A stretch of 64,000 bases of DNA from AG2 sp036493735 (GCA_036493735.1 DASXPH010000098.1:62001-126000), one strand, 5' to 3'; shown: positions 16,668-25,688, counted from the first letter of the stretch. Numbers and translations are program-made. The notes: generated from the letters alone by a model not told the origin.

Positions 16668-17669
16668 ATGCTCCCACAGGCTCTTCTCGACCTCCTTCCT
16701 TCTTCCCTTCCCGTTCCTCTCTCGTCACCGACGAGCATCGAGACACGGACACTGCCTACGGGAGTGGAGGCATTGGATGCTGGGTTGGCAGGCGGTGGAC
16801 TCCCGCGCGGGCGATTGACGGAGGTCATCGGGGCTCGCGGGAGTGGGAAGGCGACGCTGCTGCGCCAGATTGTGGAGCAGACGTTGAGCAACGCGGGGTG
16901 GGTCGCGTGCATCGATGCCACGCGCACGCTGGCACCGCGTGATTGGGCTCATCTCGCTGATGGGGAAGGGCTGTGGATGATTCGGCCCCGCGATCCGACG
17001 CGGGCGGCGTGGTGCGCCGACGTGCTGCTTCGCTGCGGCGCCTTCGCGCTCGTGGTGATCGATTCGGCGCCGGTGATGTCGCGTGGCGTCGCGGTGCGCC
17101 TAACGAGGCTGGCGCGCGAGACCGGGGCAGCCCTCATCATCGCTGGCGAGGAAGGAAGCGGCTCACTCGTGGGCGGGGCCGTGAGACTTCACGTGCAGAG
17201 GGCTTTGGGTAGAGGGCAGAGCGTTAAAAGAACGCCTTTTTCACCCTCTGCCCTCCACCCTCTACCCTCTACCCAAAGCCCTCTGCCCTCTGCCCCTTCG
17301 CATCCGCCAAGTCCGCGCGAGAGACGCATGACCATTCTCGTGGAGAAGGGCGGAGGGGGAGGAATTCATCGAACCGTGGAGATCAGCTGTGCAATTGGAG
17401 TGGCGCGTCGCCTGTGTACGCATCCCGAGGTTCCCGATAGGCGCGGTGTGGCGCGCCGCCCGGCGGGGCGACCTGGGAGTGAGCGACGTGCAACTCCTGC
17501 TGCCGTTCCGCATCTCGGAGGAAGCACCACCCCTATCGAGACGGGCGCCGTCCGGGTTCTCGCCCGAAAACGTCGTTGCGCCGAACCGGAATTCGTCACC
17601 GGCGACCTCCACACTGACGTCCGCCCAGGCCGGATGGAGCGTCCCGCCGGCACCGGGACATTGGGATGA
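16668..17669 (+). CDS. imuA: ImuA-like RecA-fold protein of the mutagenesis cassette
   Basis: 333 residues in frame. The RecA-like core has LPTGVEALDAGLAGGGLPRG, a P-loop variant GARGSGKA (residues 55-62, Ala replacing Ser/Thr), and a Walker-B-like FALVVIDSAP. ImuA partners ImuB and DnaE2 in error-prone lesion bypass. About 35 residues (roughly 179-213, Ser/Pro/Leu-rich) are encoded by a heptamer-repeat element between the core and RRMTILVEKGGGGG. The last 94 codons overlap imuB in another frame. The family domain probably ends around EISCAIGV, so the tail may be run-on. Confidence 0.75.
   Translation: MLPQALLDLLPSSLPVPLSSPTSIETRTLPTGVEALDAGLAGGGLPRGRLTEVIGARGSGKATLLRQIVEQTLSNAGWVACIDATRTLAPRDWAHLADGEGLWMIRPRDPTRAAWCADVLLRCGAFALVVIDSAPVMSRGVAVRLTRLARETGAALIIAGEEGSGSLVGGAVRLHVQRALGRGQSVKRTPFSPSALHPLPSTQSPLPSAPSHPPSPRERRMTILVEKGGGGGIHRTVEISCAIGVARRLCTHPEVPDRRGVARRPAGRPGSERRATPAAVPHLGGSTTPIETGAVRVLARKRRCAEPEFVTGDLHTDVRPGRMERPAGTGTLG
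17203..17301. repeat. Heptamer-arm inverted element B inside imuA
   Basis: CTTTGGGTAGAGGG at 17203-17216 is the exact inverse of CCCTCTACCCAAAG at 17265-17278. Further CCCTCTG and CCCTCTA units extend to about 17297. The centre holds GCGTT-AAAAG-AACGC followed by CTTTTT (17221-17242), which looks like a small intrinsic terminator. The whole element is an uninterrupted, in-frame part of imuA. Confidence 0.85.
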
Positions 17670-19176
17670 TTCACCGATCGTTCTAACCGAAGCCGCCGGT
17701 CCGAAAACGACCGCTGGCCGACGACGTTTGCGTGCGGTATCGGCAGCGGCTGGACGCGTCAGTGTTCGCGCGGGAATGACGATCGCCGAAGCGCGAGCGA
17801 TGTGCGCCGAGTTGCAGGAGTTCCCGTGGGACGATGTGGCGGTTGCCGGCGCGACGACGGAAATGACGGCGCTTCTGCTCGAGGCGAGCCCACAAGTCAC
17901 TCCGGCGGCTGGTACGCCCGGCATGTGGTGGGTTGGCGCGTCGGGATTCGGGGGTCGTGGCGGTGAGCGCGAGCTGGCCCATGCGCTCCGCCGCATTGCC
18001 GCACGGTGGCATCCGCGACCACGCATCGCGATCGCCGATTCGTGCGTCGCGGCACGCGCGGCGACGTGGGCCGGGACATCGTTCCAACGCGAGGGAGACG
18101 ACCGCTCGCTGATCTGCATCGTCCCGCACGGGCATGACGCGGGCTATCTGGCTCCGGCGCCGCTGGCGTTGGTGCCGATGGGAGACGATCTGCGCCTGGC
18201 GCTCCAGGCGCTCGGACTCCGCACCGTTGGATCGTTCGCCGCGCTCTCCGCGGAAGATGTCGAGCGACGATGGGGGAGCGAAGGACTGCAGGCGTGGCGA
18301 CTGGCGCGAGGAGACGATTCGCGGCGGCCAGTCCTGACGCGGGTCAGCGACTTTCCAGTCGTGGAAGCGGAGCTGCCGATGCCCACGACGACGATGGAGC
18401 CAATTCTCTTCCTGGTGCGCGCCGCGCTCGATCGCCTAACGACCCAGCTGGTCCGCCGCGGCCAGGCGGTGGCGGCGCTCTCGATCACGCTCAGCCTCGA
18501 CGATCGGAGAGGAGCGCTCCCGGCCGACGCGCTCGTGCGCGCGCACACGATAACGCGCGAGATCCGGTTGGCGCGGCCGGCGGCCCGCTCGGCTCCCTTG
18601 TTCGAGCGATGCCGGGCGTTGCTCGACAGCTGGACCTTGAGCGCGCCGGCGATCGGCGTCGCCGTCGCGATCGTCGCTGCCGCGCCATTAGCGGGCGAGC
18701 AGGGTGATTTTCTCGAGACGACATGGCGGGACACCGCCGCGGTAGACGCCGCGCTCGCGCGATTGCGCGCCGAGCTCGGACCGAACGTCGTCGTGAAGCC
18801 GGTCGCGCGCGATGCGCATGTGCCGGAGAAGACGGGATCGTGGATCGAGGACACGTCGGTGGGTGCGCCGGCCGCGGTCGCGCGACCGCCCGTGGCTCAG
18901 CTGCCGATGAGCGCCCGGCGCGATCCCGCCATCCGGCTGCTGGAGTCGCCGGAGTCGGTGTTCGTCGTGTGCGACGATGGCGTGCCGCGCGCGGTGACGT
19001 GGCGAGGCCGGCGCCTGACGATCGAGCGCGCAGTGGGGCCGGAGCGGTTGTCCGGTGACTGGTGGGACGACGGCTATCGCCGCGACTACTGGCGCTGCGA
19101 GAGCGCGTTCGGGGATTTCGTGCTCTACCTCGATCGGATGGACGATCAATGGTGGGTTCAGGGGTGGTTCGATTGA
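17389..19176 (+). CDS. imuB: ImuB-like catalytically impaired Y-family polymerase
   Basis: 595 residues from GTG 17389. The start WRVACVRIPRFPIGAVW replaces the Y-family VDxDxFFASVE motif, so the first catalytic acidic residue is missing, as expected of ImuB, which acts as a clamp-binding adaptor for DnaE2. GMTIAEARAMCAEL and the finger/little-finger region with LGLRTVGSFAALSAEDVERRWG (a helix-hairpin-helix) are present. A Pro/Ala linker precedes a C-terminal domain rich in W and D (RYDYWR-type, WWDDGYRRDYWRCES). Its stop overlaps the likely dnaE2 start. Confidence 0.88.
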   Translation: MQLEWRVACVRIPRFPIGAVWRAARRGDLGVSDVQLLLPFRISEEAPPLSRRAPSGFSPENVVAPNRNSSPATSTLTSAQAGWSVPPAPGHWDDSPIVLTEAAGPKTTAGRRRLRAVSAAAGRVSVRAGMTIAEARAMCAELQEFPWDDVAVAGATTEMTALLLEASPQVTPAAGTPGMWWVGASGFGGRGGERELAHALRRIAARWHPRPRIAIADSCVAARAATWAGTSFQREGDDRSLICIVPHGHDAGYLAPAPLALVPMGDDLRLALQALGLRTVGSFAALSAEDVERRWGSEGLQAWRLARGDDSRRPVLTRVSDFPVVEAELPMPTTTMEPILFLVRAALDRLTTQLVRRGQAVAALSITLSLDDRRGALPADALVRAHTITREIRLARPAARSAPLFERCRALLDSWTLSAPAIGVAVAIVAAAPLAGEQGDFLETTWRDTAAVDAALARLRAELGPNVVVKPVARDAHVPEKTGSWIEDTSVGAPAAVARPPVAQLPMSARRDPAIRLLESPESVFVVCDDGVPRAVTWRGRRLTIERAVGPERLSGDWWDDGYRRDYWRCESAFGDFVLYLDRMDDQWWVQGWFD

Positions 19177-22100
19177 CGCGATCCACCAGGCCTAACGATT
19201 ATGTCGAGCTGCACTGCCACTCCTGTTTCTCGCTGCTGGACGGGGCGGCGCTGCCCGAAGTGCTCGCGGCGCGGGCGGCAAACCTCGGCCTGCCGGCGCT
19301 CGCTCTCACCGATCACGACGAGCTGGGCGGCGCTGTCCGCTTCGCGCAGGCGACACGCGAGGTGGGGATCGACGGGATCATTGGGGCGGAGCTAAGCATG
19401 GTGGCTGGTGACTGGTGGCTGGTGGTTGGTGAACAAGGAAAGCGGCGAGCTTCGCTCGCCGCACATCCGAATCCCACCAATCACCAATCACCAGTCACTA
19501 ATCACCCGGCACCCGCCACCCATATCGTTCTTCTCGCCGAGACGCGCGAGGGATACGGCAATCTCTCGACACTCATCACGCGGGCGCGGATGGAGAATCC
19601 GCGCGGCGAGCCGTCCGTCTCGCTCGAGCTGCTGGCGCGCCATGCACGAGGAGTGTTCGCGCTCACCGGATGTCCGCGCGGGTGGGTGCCGTCGCTCGTC
19701 GCCGAAGGTGATCTCGATGGCGCCTGCGAGGCAGCGGCGATGCTCAAGGACGTATTCGATGGCCGGATGGCCATCGAATGCTGGGATCACGGCCTCGAAG
19801 AAGAGCGCGTGGTGGTGCGTGGACTGATCGACGTCGCGCGCGCACTCGACATCCCATGGGTCGTGACGAACGACGTGCACTACGCACGCGCCCGCGACCG
19901 CATCGTGCACGACGTGTTGTCCTGCCTTCGGCACGACAAGAAGCTCGACGAGATGGGCACGCGACTCCGGCCTAACGGCGAATGGTATCTGAAGAGCGCG
20001 GCCCAGATGCGGCGGCGCTGGCAGCACGCGCCGGAAGGGATCGTCGCGACGCGAGCGATCGCCGACCGATGCGTCTTTCGCATGGAACACCTCGAGCCCA
20101 CCCTGCCGGCTTTTCCCCTCCCTCCTCGCGTGACGGCCGACGAGTATCTGGAGCGCCTCGTCGTTCAGGGCGCCCAGGAACGCTGGGGGGCGAGCGACGA
20201 CCGCTTTCCGACAGAGACGCATCGCCGACAGATCGAGCACGAGCTGGGAATGATCCGGCGTCTCGGACTCGCGGGCTACTTCCTCATCGTCTGGGACATC
20301 GTCCGCTTCGCGCGACGGGAGGGGATCCTCTGTCAGGGACGAGGGTCGGCCGCGAATTCCGCCGTCTGTTATTGCCTGGGCATCACGGCCGTCGATCCCG
20401 TCCGACTCGGCCTGCTCTTCGAGCGATTCCTGAGCGAAGAGCGTCGTGAGGCGCCCGACATCGACATCGATTTTGCGCATCGCGAGCGCGAGCGCGTGAT
20501 TCAATATGTGTACGAGAAGTATGGGCGCGAGCACGCGGCGATGGTGTGCGAGCAGATCACCTATCGCGGCCGCTCAGCGGTGCGCGACGCGGCACGGGTG
20601 CTCGGCTTCTCGGTAGAGCAGGCGGACAAGCTGGCCATGCTGAGCGATCGCTTTTCGGCGCGCGCGACGGCCGAGGCGCTGCGCGGGAATTCGTCGGGCT
20701 CCGGGAGCAGCGAGGAACGTGAGGAGACGGCCGAGGAGGTCATCGCGCGCGCGTTCGGCCAACAGATGATTCCCGGAACGACGGCGACGCTGCAATCGCG
20801 CGAAGTGAAGGAGGAAGCCAGGCGGGTGGAGGGTGGAGGGCAGAGGGCGGAGGGTGAAAGCGAAGCGTCCAAACTGGCACCCCGAGGCAAGAAGCACCTA
20901 ACGGCGGCGGACCGGCCGCGGCCCAATGCGGGATACGAGCCGTATGGCAGCGTCACCGGGCACGAGACAGTTCAGCAGAATCACAAGTGGGAAGAGCGGG
21001 CCGCATCGGCTCGGCCGGAATACATGGATCCGTACGCGAAGGAGACGCATAACGAGCGACGGAACCCGACGACGGCGATCACGACGTCAGCGAACGACCG
21101 CCAATCACCGTTCGCGCACGCGGGCCTCGATCCCGCCGACAAGCGAGTGCGCGCGCTCGCGGAGATCGTCGGGGGATTGCACCAGGTGCCGCGCCACCGC
21201 TCGATTCACGTCGGGGGCTTCGTCCTCACCGCCGAGCTGCTGTCGACGGTCGTGCCGATCGAGCCGGCGTCGATGCCCGACCGGACGGTGATTCAGTGGG
21301 AGAAGGACGATCTCGATCCCGTCGGTCTCGTGAAGATCGATCTGCTCGGGCTCGGCATGTTGACGCTCATCCAGGATTGTCTGCTCTACGTCAGGCAGAC
21401 ACGTGGCGTGACCGTGGATCTCGCGCAGCTGGACATGGAAGATCAGGCGGTGTACGACGACCTCTGCGCCGCCGACACGATTGGCGTCTTCCAGGTGGAG
21501 AGCCGGGCACAGATGAATACGTTGCCGCGGCTGAAGCCACGATCCTTTTACGATCTCGTGGTCGAAGTCGCCATCATCCGGCCGGGACCGATCCAGGGCG
21601 ATATGGTGCATCCCTATCTGAGGCGGCGCGCGGGCGAGGAGCCGGTGACGTATCCGCATCCGTCGCTCGAGCCGATTCTCGCCCGCACGTTAGGCGTACC
21701 GCTCTTTCAGGAGCAGGGCATGCAGGTGGCGATCGCGTGCGCGGGGTTTTCCGCGGGGGAAGCAGACATGCTGCGGCGCGCGATGGGACACAAGCGCAGC
21801 CGCGAGCGCATGGCCGCCATCTGCTCGAAGCTGATCGATGGAATGAAGGCGAACGGCATCTCCGAGGAAACGGCGATGCGCATTTACAACCAGATAAACG
21901 CGTTCGCCGACTACGGATTTCCGGAATCGCACGCGGCGTCGTTCGCCTTGTTGGTCTACGCCTCGGCGTACCTCAAGCACTATTACGCGCCCGAGTTCAC
22001 GGCGGCGATTCTGAACGCGCAGCCGATGGGCTTCTACGCGCCCGGCACGTTGATCGAAGACGCGCGCCGACATGGCGTGAAGGTCTGGCCCGTGGACGTA

Positions 22101-22898
22101 CGGTGGTCGCGATGGGACGCAACGCTGGAGCCCGTGAGCGATGGGTCGTCGGCGCCAGCCGTTAGGCTCGGCGTGCGCTCGGTCCGCGGCCTGGGGCCGC
22201 GGGCGAAAGAGATGCTCGAGGAGGCGCTGGAGGATGGCTCCTTTCGGTCGATCGAGGATTTCGGGCGCCGAACGCGATTCGATCAGCGGACGCTGCGTCA
22301 TCTCGCCGAGGCCGGCGCGTTCGATGGCTTCGTCCCCGATGAGCCCGATCTTCGCAGGCGACGCGCGGCGCTATGGGAAGTGCTCGACGCGCTGCGCGGT
22401 GACGCTGGGCCCCTGGCGCCGCGACGACGCGTATCGCCGAGCATGGCGTCACGCGTCGCCAACCTGCCGATGATGTCACCCGGCGAGCTGACGGAAGCCG
22501 ATTATCGGATGACCGGCGTATCACTGAATGGTCATCCGATGTCGCACCTGCGGCCGCTGCTCACGCCTAACGGTATTCGCACGGCGCGCCAACTCGTGAC
22601 GGAAGGAAAGGATGGCGATCGAATCGCGGGAGCCGGGCTCGTGATCTGCCGTCAGCGGCCGGGAACGGCAAAGGGATTCGTCTTTCTCACGCTCGAGGAC
22701 GAGACGGGAACCGTCAATGTCGTCGTGACGCCGAAGCGGTTCGAGCGGCAAGCCCTTCTGATCTCGACGACGCCGCTCCTGCTCGTCCGTGGCACTCTGC
22801 AGGTGGAACAAGGGGTGGTCAACATTCGCGGCGAAGAGTTCCGCGGACTCAAGGCCGAGGTCGGAGCGGAGTACGCGCAGCGGCATGATTTCCATTAG
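19173..22898 (+). CDS. dnaE2: Error-prone DNA polymerase III alpha subunit DnaE2
   Basis: A TTG at 19173-19175, overlapping the imuB stop, has AGGGG eight bases upstream and gives 1241 residues; a GTG at 19164 is an alternative. The PHP domain begins ELHCHSCFSLLDGA. Polymerase motifs include QGRGSAANSAVCY, APDIDIDFAHRER (about residues 426-438) and VKIDLLGLGML (about 720), giving the three catalytic aspartates. A C-terminal OB domain is present (VFLTLEDETGTVNVVV). Two heptamer-derived insertions lie at about residues 76-115 and 549-565, the second within a longer polar insert (about 508-650). Makes translesion DNA with ImuB. Confidence 0.93.
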   Translation: MTRSTRPNDYVELHCHSCFSLLDGAALPEVLAARAANLGLPALALTDHDELGGAVRFAQATREVGIDGIIGAELSMVAGDWWLVVGEQGKRRASLAAHPNPTNHQSPVTNHPAPATHIVLLAETREGYGNLSTLITRARMENPRGEPSVSLELLARHARGVFALTGCPRGWVPSLVAEGDLDGACEAAAMLKDVFDGRMAIECWDHGLEEERVVVRGLIDVARALDIPWVVTNDVHYARARDRIVHDVLSCLRHDKKLDEMGTRLRPNGEWYLKSAAQMRRRWQHAPEGIVATRAIADRCVFRMEHLEPTLPAFPLPPRVTADEYLERLVVQGAQERWGASDDRFPTETHRRQIEHELGMIRRLGLAGYFLIVWDIVRFARREGILCQGRGSAANSAVCYCLGITAVDPVRLGLLFERFLSEERREAPDIDIDFAHRERERVIQYVYEKYGREHAAMVCEQITYRGRSAVRDAARVLGFSVEQADKLAMLSDRFSARATAEALRGNSSGSGSSEEREETAEEVIARAFGQQMIPGTTATLQSREVKEEARRVEGGGQRAEGESEASKLAPRGKKHLTAADRPRPNAGYEPYGSVTGHETVQQNHKWEERAASARPEYMDPYAKETHNERRNPTTAITTSANDRQSPFAHAGLDPADKRVRALAEIVGGLHQVPRHRSIHVGGFVLTAELLSTVVPIEPASMPDRTVIQWEKDDLDPVGLVKIDLLGLGMLTLIQDCLLYVRQTRGVTVDLAQLDMEDQAVYDDLCAADTIGVFQVESRAQMNTLPRLKPRSFYDLVVEVAIIRPGPIQGDMVHPYLRRRAGEEPVTYPHPSLEPILARTLGVPLFQEQGMQVAIACAGFSAGEADMLRRAMGHKRSRERMAAICSKLIDGMKANGISEETAMRIYNQINAFADYGFPESHAASFALLVYASAYLKHYYAPEFTAAILNAQPMGFYAPGTLIEDARRHGVKVWPVDVRWSRWDATLEPVSDGSSAPAVRLGVRSVRGLGPRAKEMLEEALEDGSFRSIEDFGRRTRFDQRTLRHLAEAGAFDGFVPDEPDLRRRRAALWEVLDALRGDAGPLAPRRRVSPSMASRVANLPMMSPGELTEADYRMTGVSLNGHPMSHLRPLLTPNGIRTARQLVTEGKDGDRIAGAGLVICRQRPGTAKGFVFLTLEDETGTVNVVVTPKRFERQALLISTTPLLLVRGTLQVEQGVVNIRGEEFRGLKAEVGAEYAQRHDFH
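19400..19519. repeat. Heptamer-arm inverted element C inside the DnaE2 PHP domain
   Basis: Left arm GGTGGCT, GGTGACT, GGTGGCT, GGTGGTT, GGTGAAC; right arm CACCAAT, CACCAAT, CACCAGT, CACTAAT, CACCCGG, CACCCGC. A perfect 9-bp hairpin, GCGGCGAGC-TTC-GCTCGCCGC (19442-19462), sits between them. It is in frame and free of stops in the coding frame, and adds roughly 35-40 residues between GAEL and HIVLLAETREGY. Confidence 0.8.
20826..20866. repeat. Heptamer array D inside dnaE2
   Basis: Consecutive units CGGGTGG, AGGGTGG, AGGGCAG, AGGGCGG, AGGGTGA (period 7) encode a short Glu/Gly/Arg-rich stretch in a polar insert of DnaE2. Only one arm is present. Units containing TAG in frame are absent; CAG or CGG is used instead. 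Confidence 0.7.
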
Positions 22899-22937
22899 CC
22901 GCAACCCTCTACCCTCTACCGCAACCCTCTACCCTCC
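22899..22937. repeat. Heptamer array E between convergent genes
   Basis: A single C-rich arm (units such as CGCAACC, CTCTACC, GCAACCC, TCTACCC) fills the whole gap between the dnaE2 stop and the stop of the minus-strand gene. No second arm or hairpin is visible. Confidence 0.75.
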
Positions 22938-23753
22938 TCACCGCCCACCATAGCTGACACTGGCGCCGATCTGGACCTGAGTCTTGTCGACGAAGATGTA
23001 CTGCAGCCCGACGCTCGCGCTGAAGTTGCTCTTCGGATTCAGCAACAACACGCCCGGTCCGATGTACAAGCGGCCGGACGTCATCCCTTCGCCAGTCGAC
23101 ACTCCGTTTGTCGTCAGGAACGCCCAGCCGGGTGCGATGAATGGGACGAGTCGCGTCCCCGCATCCCGGCCGTAAGTGAATGACATCGGAAACGCGAGGT
23201 TGGCCGTCCACGTCGGGCCCGTCGTGGGATGGCCGACACCGATCCCCGCAGCAACGGCGAGCGTGAAATGGTTTGCATTCGCATTCTGAACACCAGTCGT
23301 CAGAATGCGATAATCGCCGTCGATCCCACCGATGAATCGTGTGCCGGCGCAACCGGAGCACTGCTCGTTCGACGCACCAACCGTGAGCGACACCATGCCA
23401 CCGAGGCCGACCGGCAACAAACCCGTCAGGCCAAAGCTGTCGAGACTGTGCGCGTTGTGGCCGCCGGAATCGGGCGCCAGGGGAAGCGCCATATCCGAGA
23501 TGAAGCCATACCGCGCCATCAGCTGTGGCGTGTGCTGAACGAGGCCGGCGATCGTGTACGTCGCGAGCGGCGGCAGGCTGCCCAGCGGTGTGCCGAGGAT
23601 CGAGACATACTCGCGATATCCCGGAGGCTGTGGACCTAACGACTGCGCGTTCGTCGTGCTCGCGATGAAGAGCTGTATCAACGAGGCAACGCCGATCGCG
23701 ACACGACGGACCGGGACGATGGACGACCAGCGTTCAATGGATGAACACGGCAA
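22938..23753 (-). CDS. Probable outer-membrane beta-barrel protein
   Basis: 271 residues with a signal-type N-terminus (VAIGVASLIQLFIASTTNAQS). The rest alternates hydrophobic and polar residues in short strands with aromatic or glycine turns (FTLAVAAGIGVGH, TANLAFPMSFTYG, RLYIGPGVLLL, SASVGLQYIFVDK, VQIGASVSYGG), typical of porin-like barrels. A CSGC pair lies in one loop. It ends in a C-terminal strand without the classical terminal Phe. No specific family is recognised. Its 3' end abuts a heptamer array. Confidence 0.6.
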   Translation of the reverse strand: MPCSSIERWSSIVPVRRVAIGVASLIQLFIASTTNAQSLGPQPPGYREYVSILGTPLGSLPPLATYTIAGLVQHTPQLMARYGFISDMALPLAPDSGGHNAHSLDSFGLTGLLPVGLGGMVSLTVGASNEQCSGCAGTRFIGGIDGDYRILTTGVQNANANHFTLAVAAGIGVGHPTTGPTWTANLAFPMSFTYGRDAGTRLVPFIAPGWAFLTTNGVSTGEGMTSGRLYIGPGVLLLNPKSNFSASVGLQYIFVDKTQVQIGASVSYGGR

Positions 23754-23864
23754 GGATCCCTCGCGTGATTCGGGACAACGGCGTGCGATTTCCTATCGGG
23801 AACAACGCAAGCCGCGGGCAAGCACGCGATTGCTCGAAGGAAAACAGCGAATTTGGCGAGACGC

Positions 23865-24236
23865 TCAGCTGAGCATCGACCGCCGCTGCCAATAGTCCAC
23901 GTCGGCGATGAGCACGTCGAGCTCGCAATCGCCAGTGCCGTTGTTCGTGTAGTCGGCGATGTGAATCGTCGTCGTCGGGATCACGCGCCCAGCGGCGTCG
24001 ACGAGCTCCAGTCCGAGCGCGTCTCGCGACTTGTAGTAGCGAGCGAGCTTGGCCTCGTCGCGACGAGCGCTGTCCTCGCGGGGAACCGCCTCGGCAAACA
24101 GCCGGAAGACGGGTTGAACGAGTTCATAACCCACACCGGGGCGAAAACGCCCGTGCGCTCGGCCAAGGTCGGGCTCGATGCGCTCGAGGTCGGACCATCC
24201 AACGACGACGCCGTGCAGCTTGAGGGTGTGACGCAT
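23865..24236 (-). CDS. Hypothetical protein
   Basis: 123 residues, no signal peptide. Starts MRHTLKLHGVVVGWSDLER, continues with GRFRPGVGYELVQPVFRLFAEA, an Arg/Lys-rich helix (DEAKLARYYKSRDALGLEL), and ends with HIADYTNNGTGDCELDVLIAD followed by YWQRRSM. Looks like a small cytosolic alpha/beta protein with a beta-rich C-terminal half. Function is not recognised. It lies alone on the minus strand between two envelope protein genes. Confidence 0.6.
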   Translation of the reverse strand: MRHTLKLHGVVVGWSDLERIEPDLGRAHGRFRPGVGYELVQPVFRLFAEAVPREDSARRDEAKLARYYKSRDALGLELVDAAGRVIPTTTIHIADYTNNGTGDCELDVLIADVDYWQRRSMLS

Positions 24237-24321
24237 GAATCAGAAGCTAGCGCGAAGACGGAGTGACCATCGATCCGCCTGCTCTCTCACGTGCGAGCGT
24301 CTCGTACGCGTCACACGCGCG

Positions 24322-25086
24322 TCAGCCCCGCGGATTTCGCTGAGCCCGGACAGTCCGATCGAGATCGGGCTTCTTCGCGGAGGTCTGCGTCGCCGGCGTG
24401 GTCTGACTCGCCGCCTGTTCGATCTTGAAGCTGAACTCCTGTTCGACGAGCTGCCGTACCTTCTTGAGGCCGACTTTCGCCGGAGAGAAGCGCATATATG
24501 GTAGCGCGGCTCGAACGGCGTCCGCGAACTGCACGTGAGTCGTGCTGAGAATCTTCAGCGAGGTCGTATCAGCAAAGCCCGTCGTATCGACGACGTACTG
24601 CGTGACCACGGAGCCTTGCACGCCCTGCTTCAGCATCTCGACCGGATACGCGGGTGCCGCACTGCCTGGATATCGAGCGACGGTGGAGTCGACCTCGAGC
24701 TGAGTGAATACAGAGTCCGCGCCTGCTAGCGGCTGGGCCGCTTCGGTACTGGTGAGGTCGCGTCCGAGATCGCCAAGCTTCGCGGAGATCTCGTGCAGGA
24801 CCGGCTCACCGGCACCGAAGCCGCCCTTCCCCAAGCCAGAGCCGACGCCCTCTGGAGCGAGCTCGATGTACTTGATGGTCTCACGCGAGCCTTCCTGGGC
24901 CGGCATGCGATTGGGCGGCGGGAGATAGTAAGCGCGATTCTCAATCCAATCGGGATCGAGATTCGCGGGTCGCCGGGTGGCAGCGATGGCGCCGCCAATG
25001 AGCAGGGCGTGAGCGAACACACTGATCATGGCGCTCGAGCTAACGGGCGTCGACCTCGAATACGACTCGACCCAGAGGCGCATCAT
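24322..25086 (-). CDS. TonB-like energy transducer
   Basis: From ATG 25084-25086 about 254 residues; a start at 25143 is possible but adds only basic residues. One membrane span (AMISVFAHALLIGGAIAATRR) precedes a periplasmic linker and a C-terminal TonB fold: APAYPVEMLKQGVQGSVVTQ, then VQFADAVRAALPYMRFSPAKV. The YP...G..G pattern and the (F/Y)xPA end are diagnostic. It would transmit proton-motive force to outer-membrane receptors. No ExbB/ExbD genes are in the window. The linker is Gly-rich rather than Pro-rich. Confidence 0.8.
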   Translation of the reverse strand: MMRLWVESYSRSTPVSSSAMISVFAHALLIGGAIAATRRPANLDPDWIENRAYYLPPPNRMPAQEGSRETIKYIELAPEGVGSGLGKGGFGAGEPVLHEISAKLGDLGRDLTSTEAAQPLAGADSVFTQLEVDSTVARYPGSAAPAYPVEMLKQGVQGSVVTQYVVDTTGFADTTSLKILSTTHVQFADAVRAALPYMRFSPAKVGLKKVRQLVEQEFSFKIEQAASQTTPATQTSAKKPDLDRTVRAQRNPRG

Positions 25087-25253
25087 AGCACGGCCCTCTC
25101 GCCAAACGCGGACGTTGGTGGGAACGCCAACGCGTCGCGGCACTACGTGCTAGAGTATGGCCGGGTTCCGCCGCAGGCAAGCGTCCTTGGGAGCGGACGC
25201 GAACCGGCGGGACGAGCTGGATCAGGCCCGGGCCAAACGGATCGGGCCGACGC

Positions 25254-25688
25254 TCAGCGCGTTGCGGTTACCCGGTCGACGATCCACTTACCAATCGGTC
25301 TTCTCAGCTGACGGTTCGCCTTCGTGTCCTCATAGTACACGAAAGTCGCGTTGTAATAACGGCCATTCGCCTCGCGATGGAGTATCGAGACGAGCTGCAT
25401 GTCGGCGACGTGACTCTTCGAAACACTGACTGGGTCGCCATAGCGGCCGAGCACACGGCAGATGGGTGTTCCCGCCGGAGCGATCGCGAGCCGGGCATTT
25501 TGCCAGTTCGCGGCCACCTGCTCAGCCGTACAACCGTATTGCGACCCGATGGAAGCGCTGCTCGGCGCACGGCTCGCCGCCGGACGGACACTGTAGCTGG
25601 GAGCGGAGAATGGATGGCGCAATCGCGAGCAGCCGCCTACAAGGACAAGGCAGGCCGCGGCTCGCGAGAGGATGAGGGCGGAGCGCAT
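25254..25688 (-). CDS. Hypothetical lipoprotein
   Basis: From ATG 25686-25688, 144 residues: signal peptide with lipobox (AACLVLVGGC), a Ser/Pro/Ala-rich linker and a compact domain with GCTAEQVAANWQNARLAI, ICRVLGRYGDPVSVSKS and YYNATFVYYED. Cysteines in GCTAEQV and ICRVLG could pair. The layout recalls small SmpA-like outer-membrane lipoproteins, in which GxP is followed by a strand pair, but I would not assign it there. Function unknown. Confidence 0.6.
   Translation of the reverse strand: MRSALILSRAAACLVLVGGCSRLRHPFSAPSYSVRPAASRAPSSASIGSQYGCTAEQVAANWQNARLAIAPAGTPICRVLGRYGDPVSVSKSHVADMQLVSILHREANGRYYNATFVYYEDTKANRQLRRPIGKWIVDRVTATR

Noticed and set aside
20700..21120. Frameshift or inactivation of dnaE2
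   Set aside because: The frame stays open through the polar insertion and the flanking motifs (PDIDIDF before, IDLLGLGML after) are both in frame, so this reads as an insertion, not damage.
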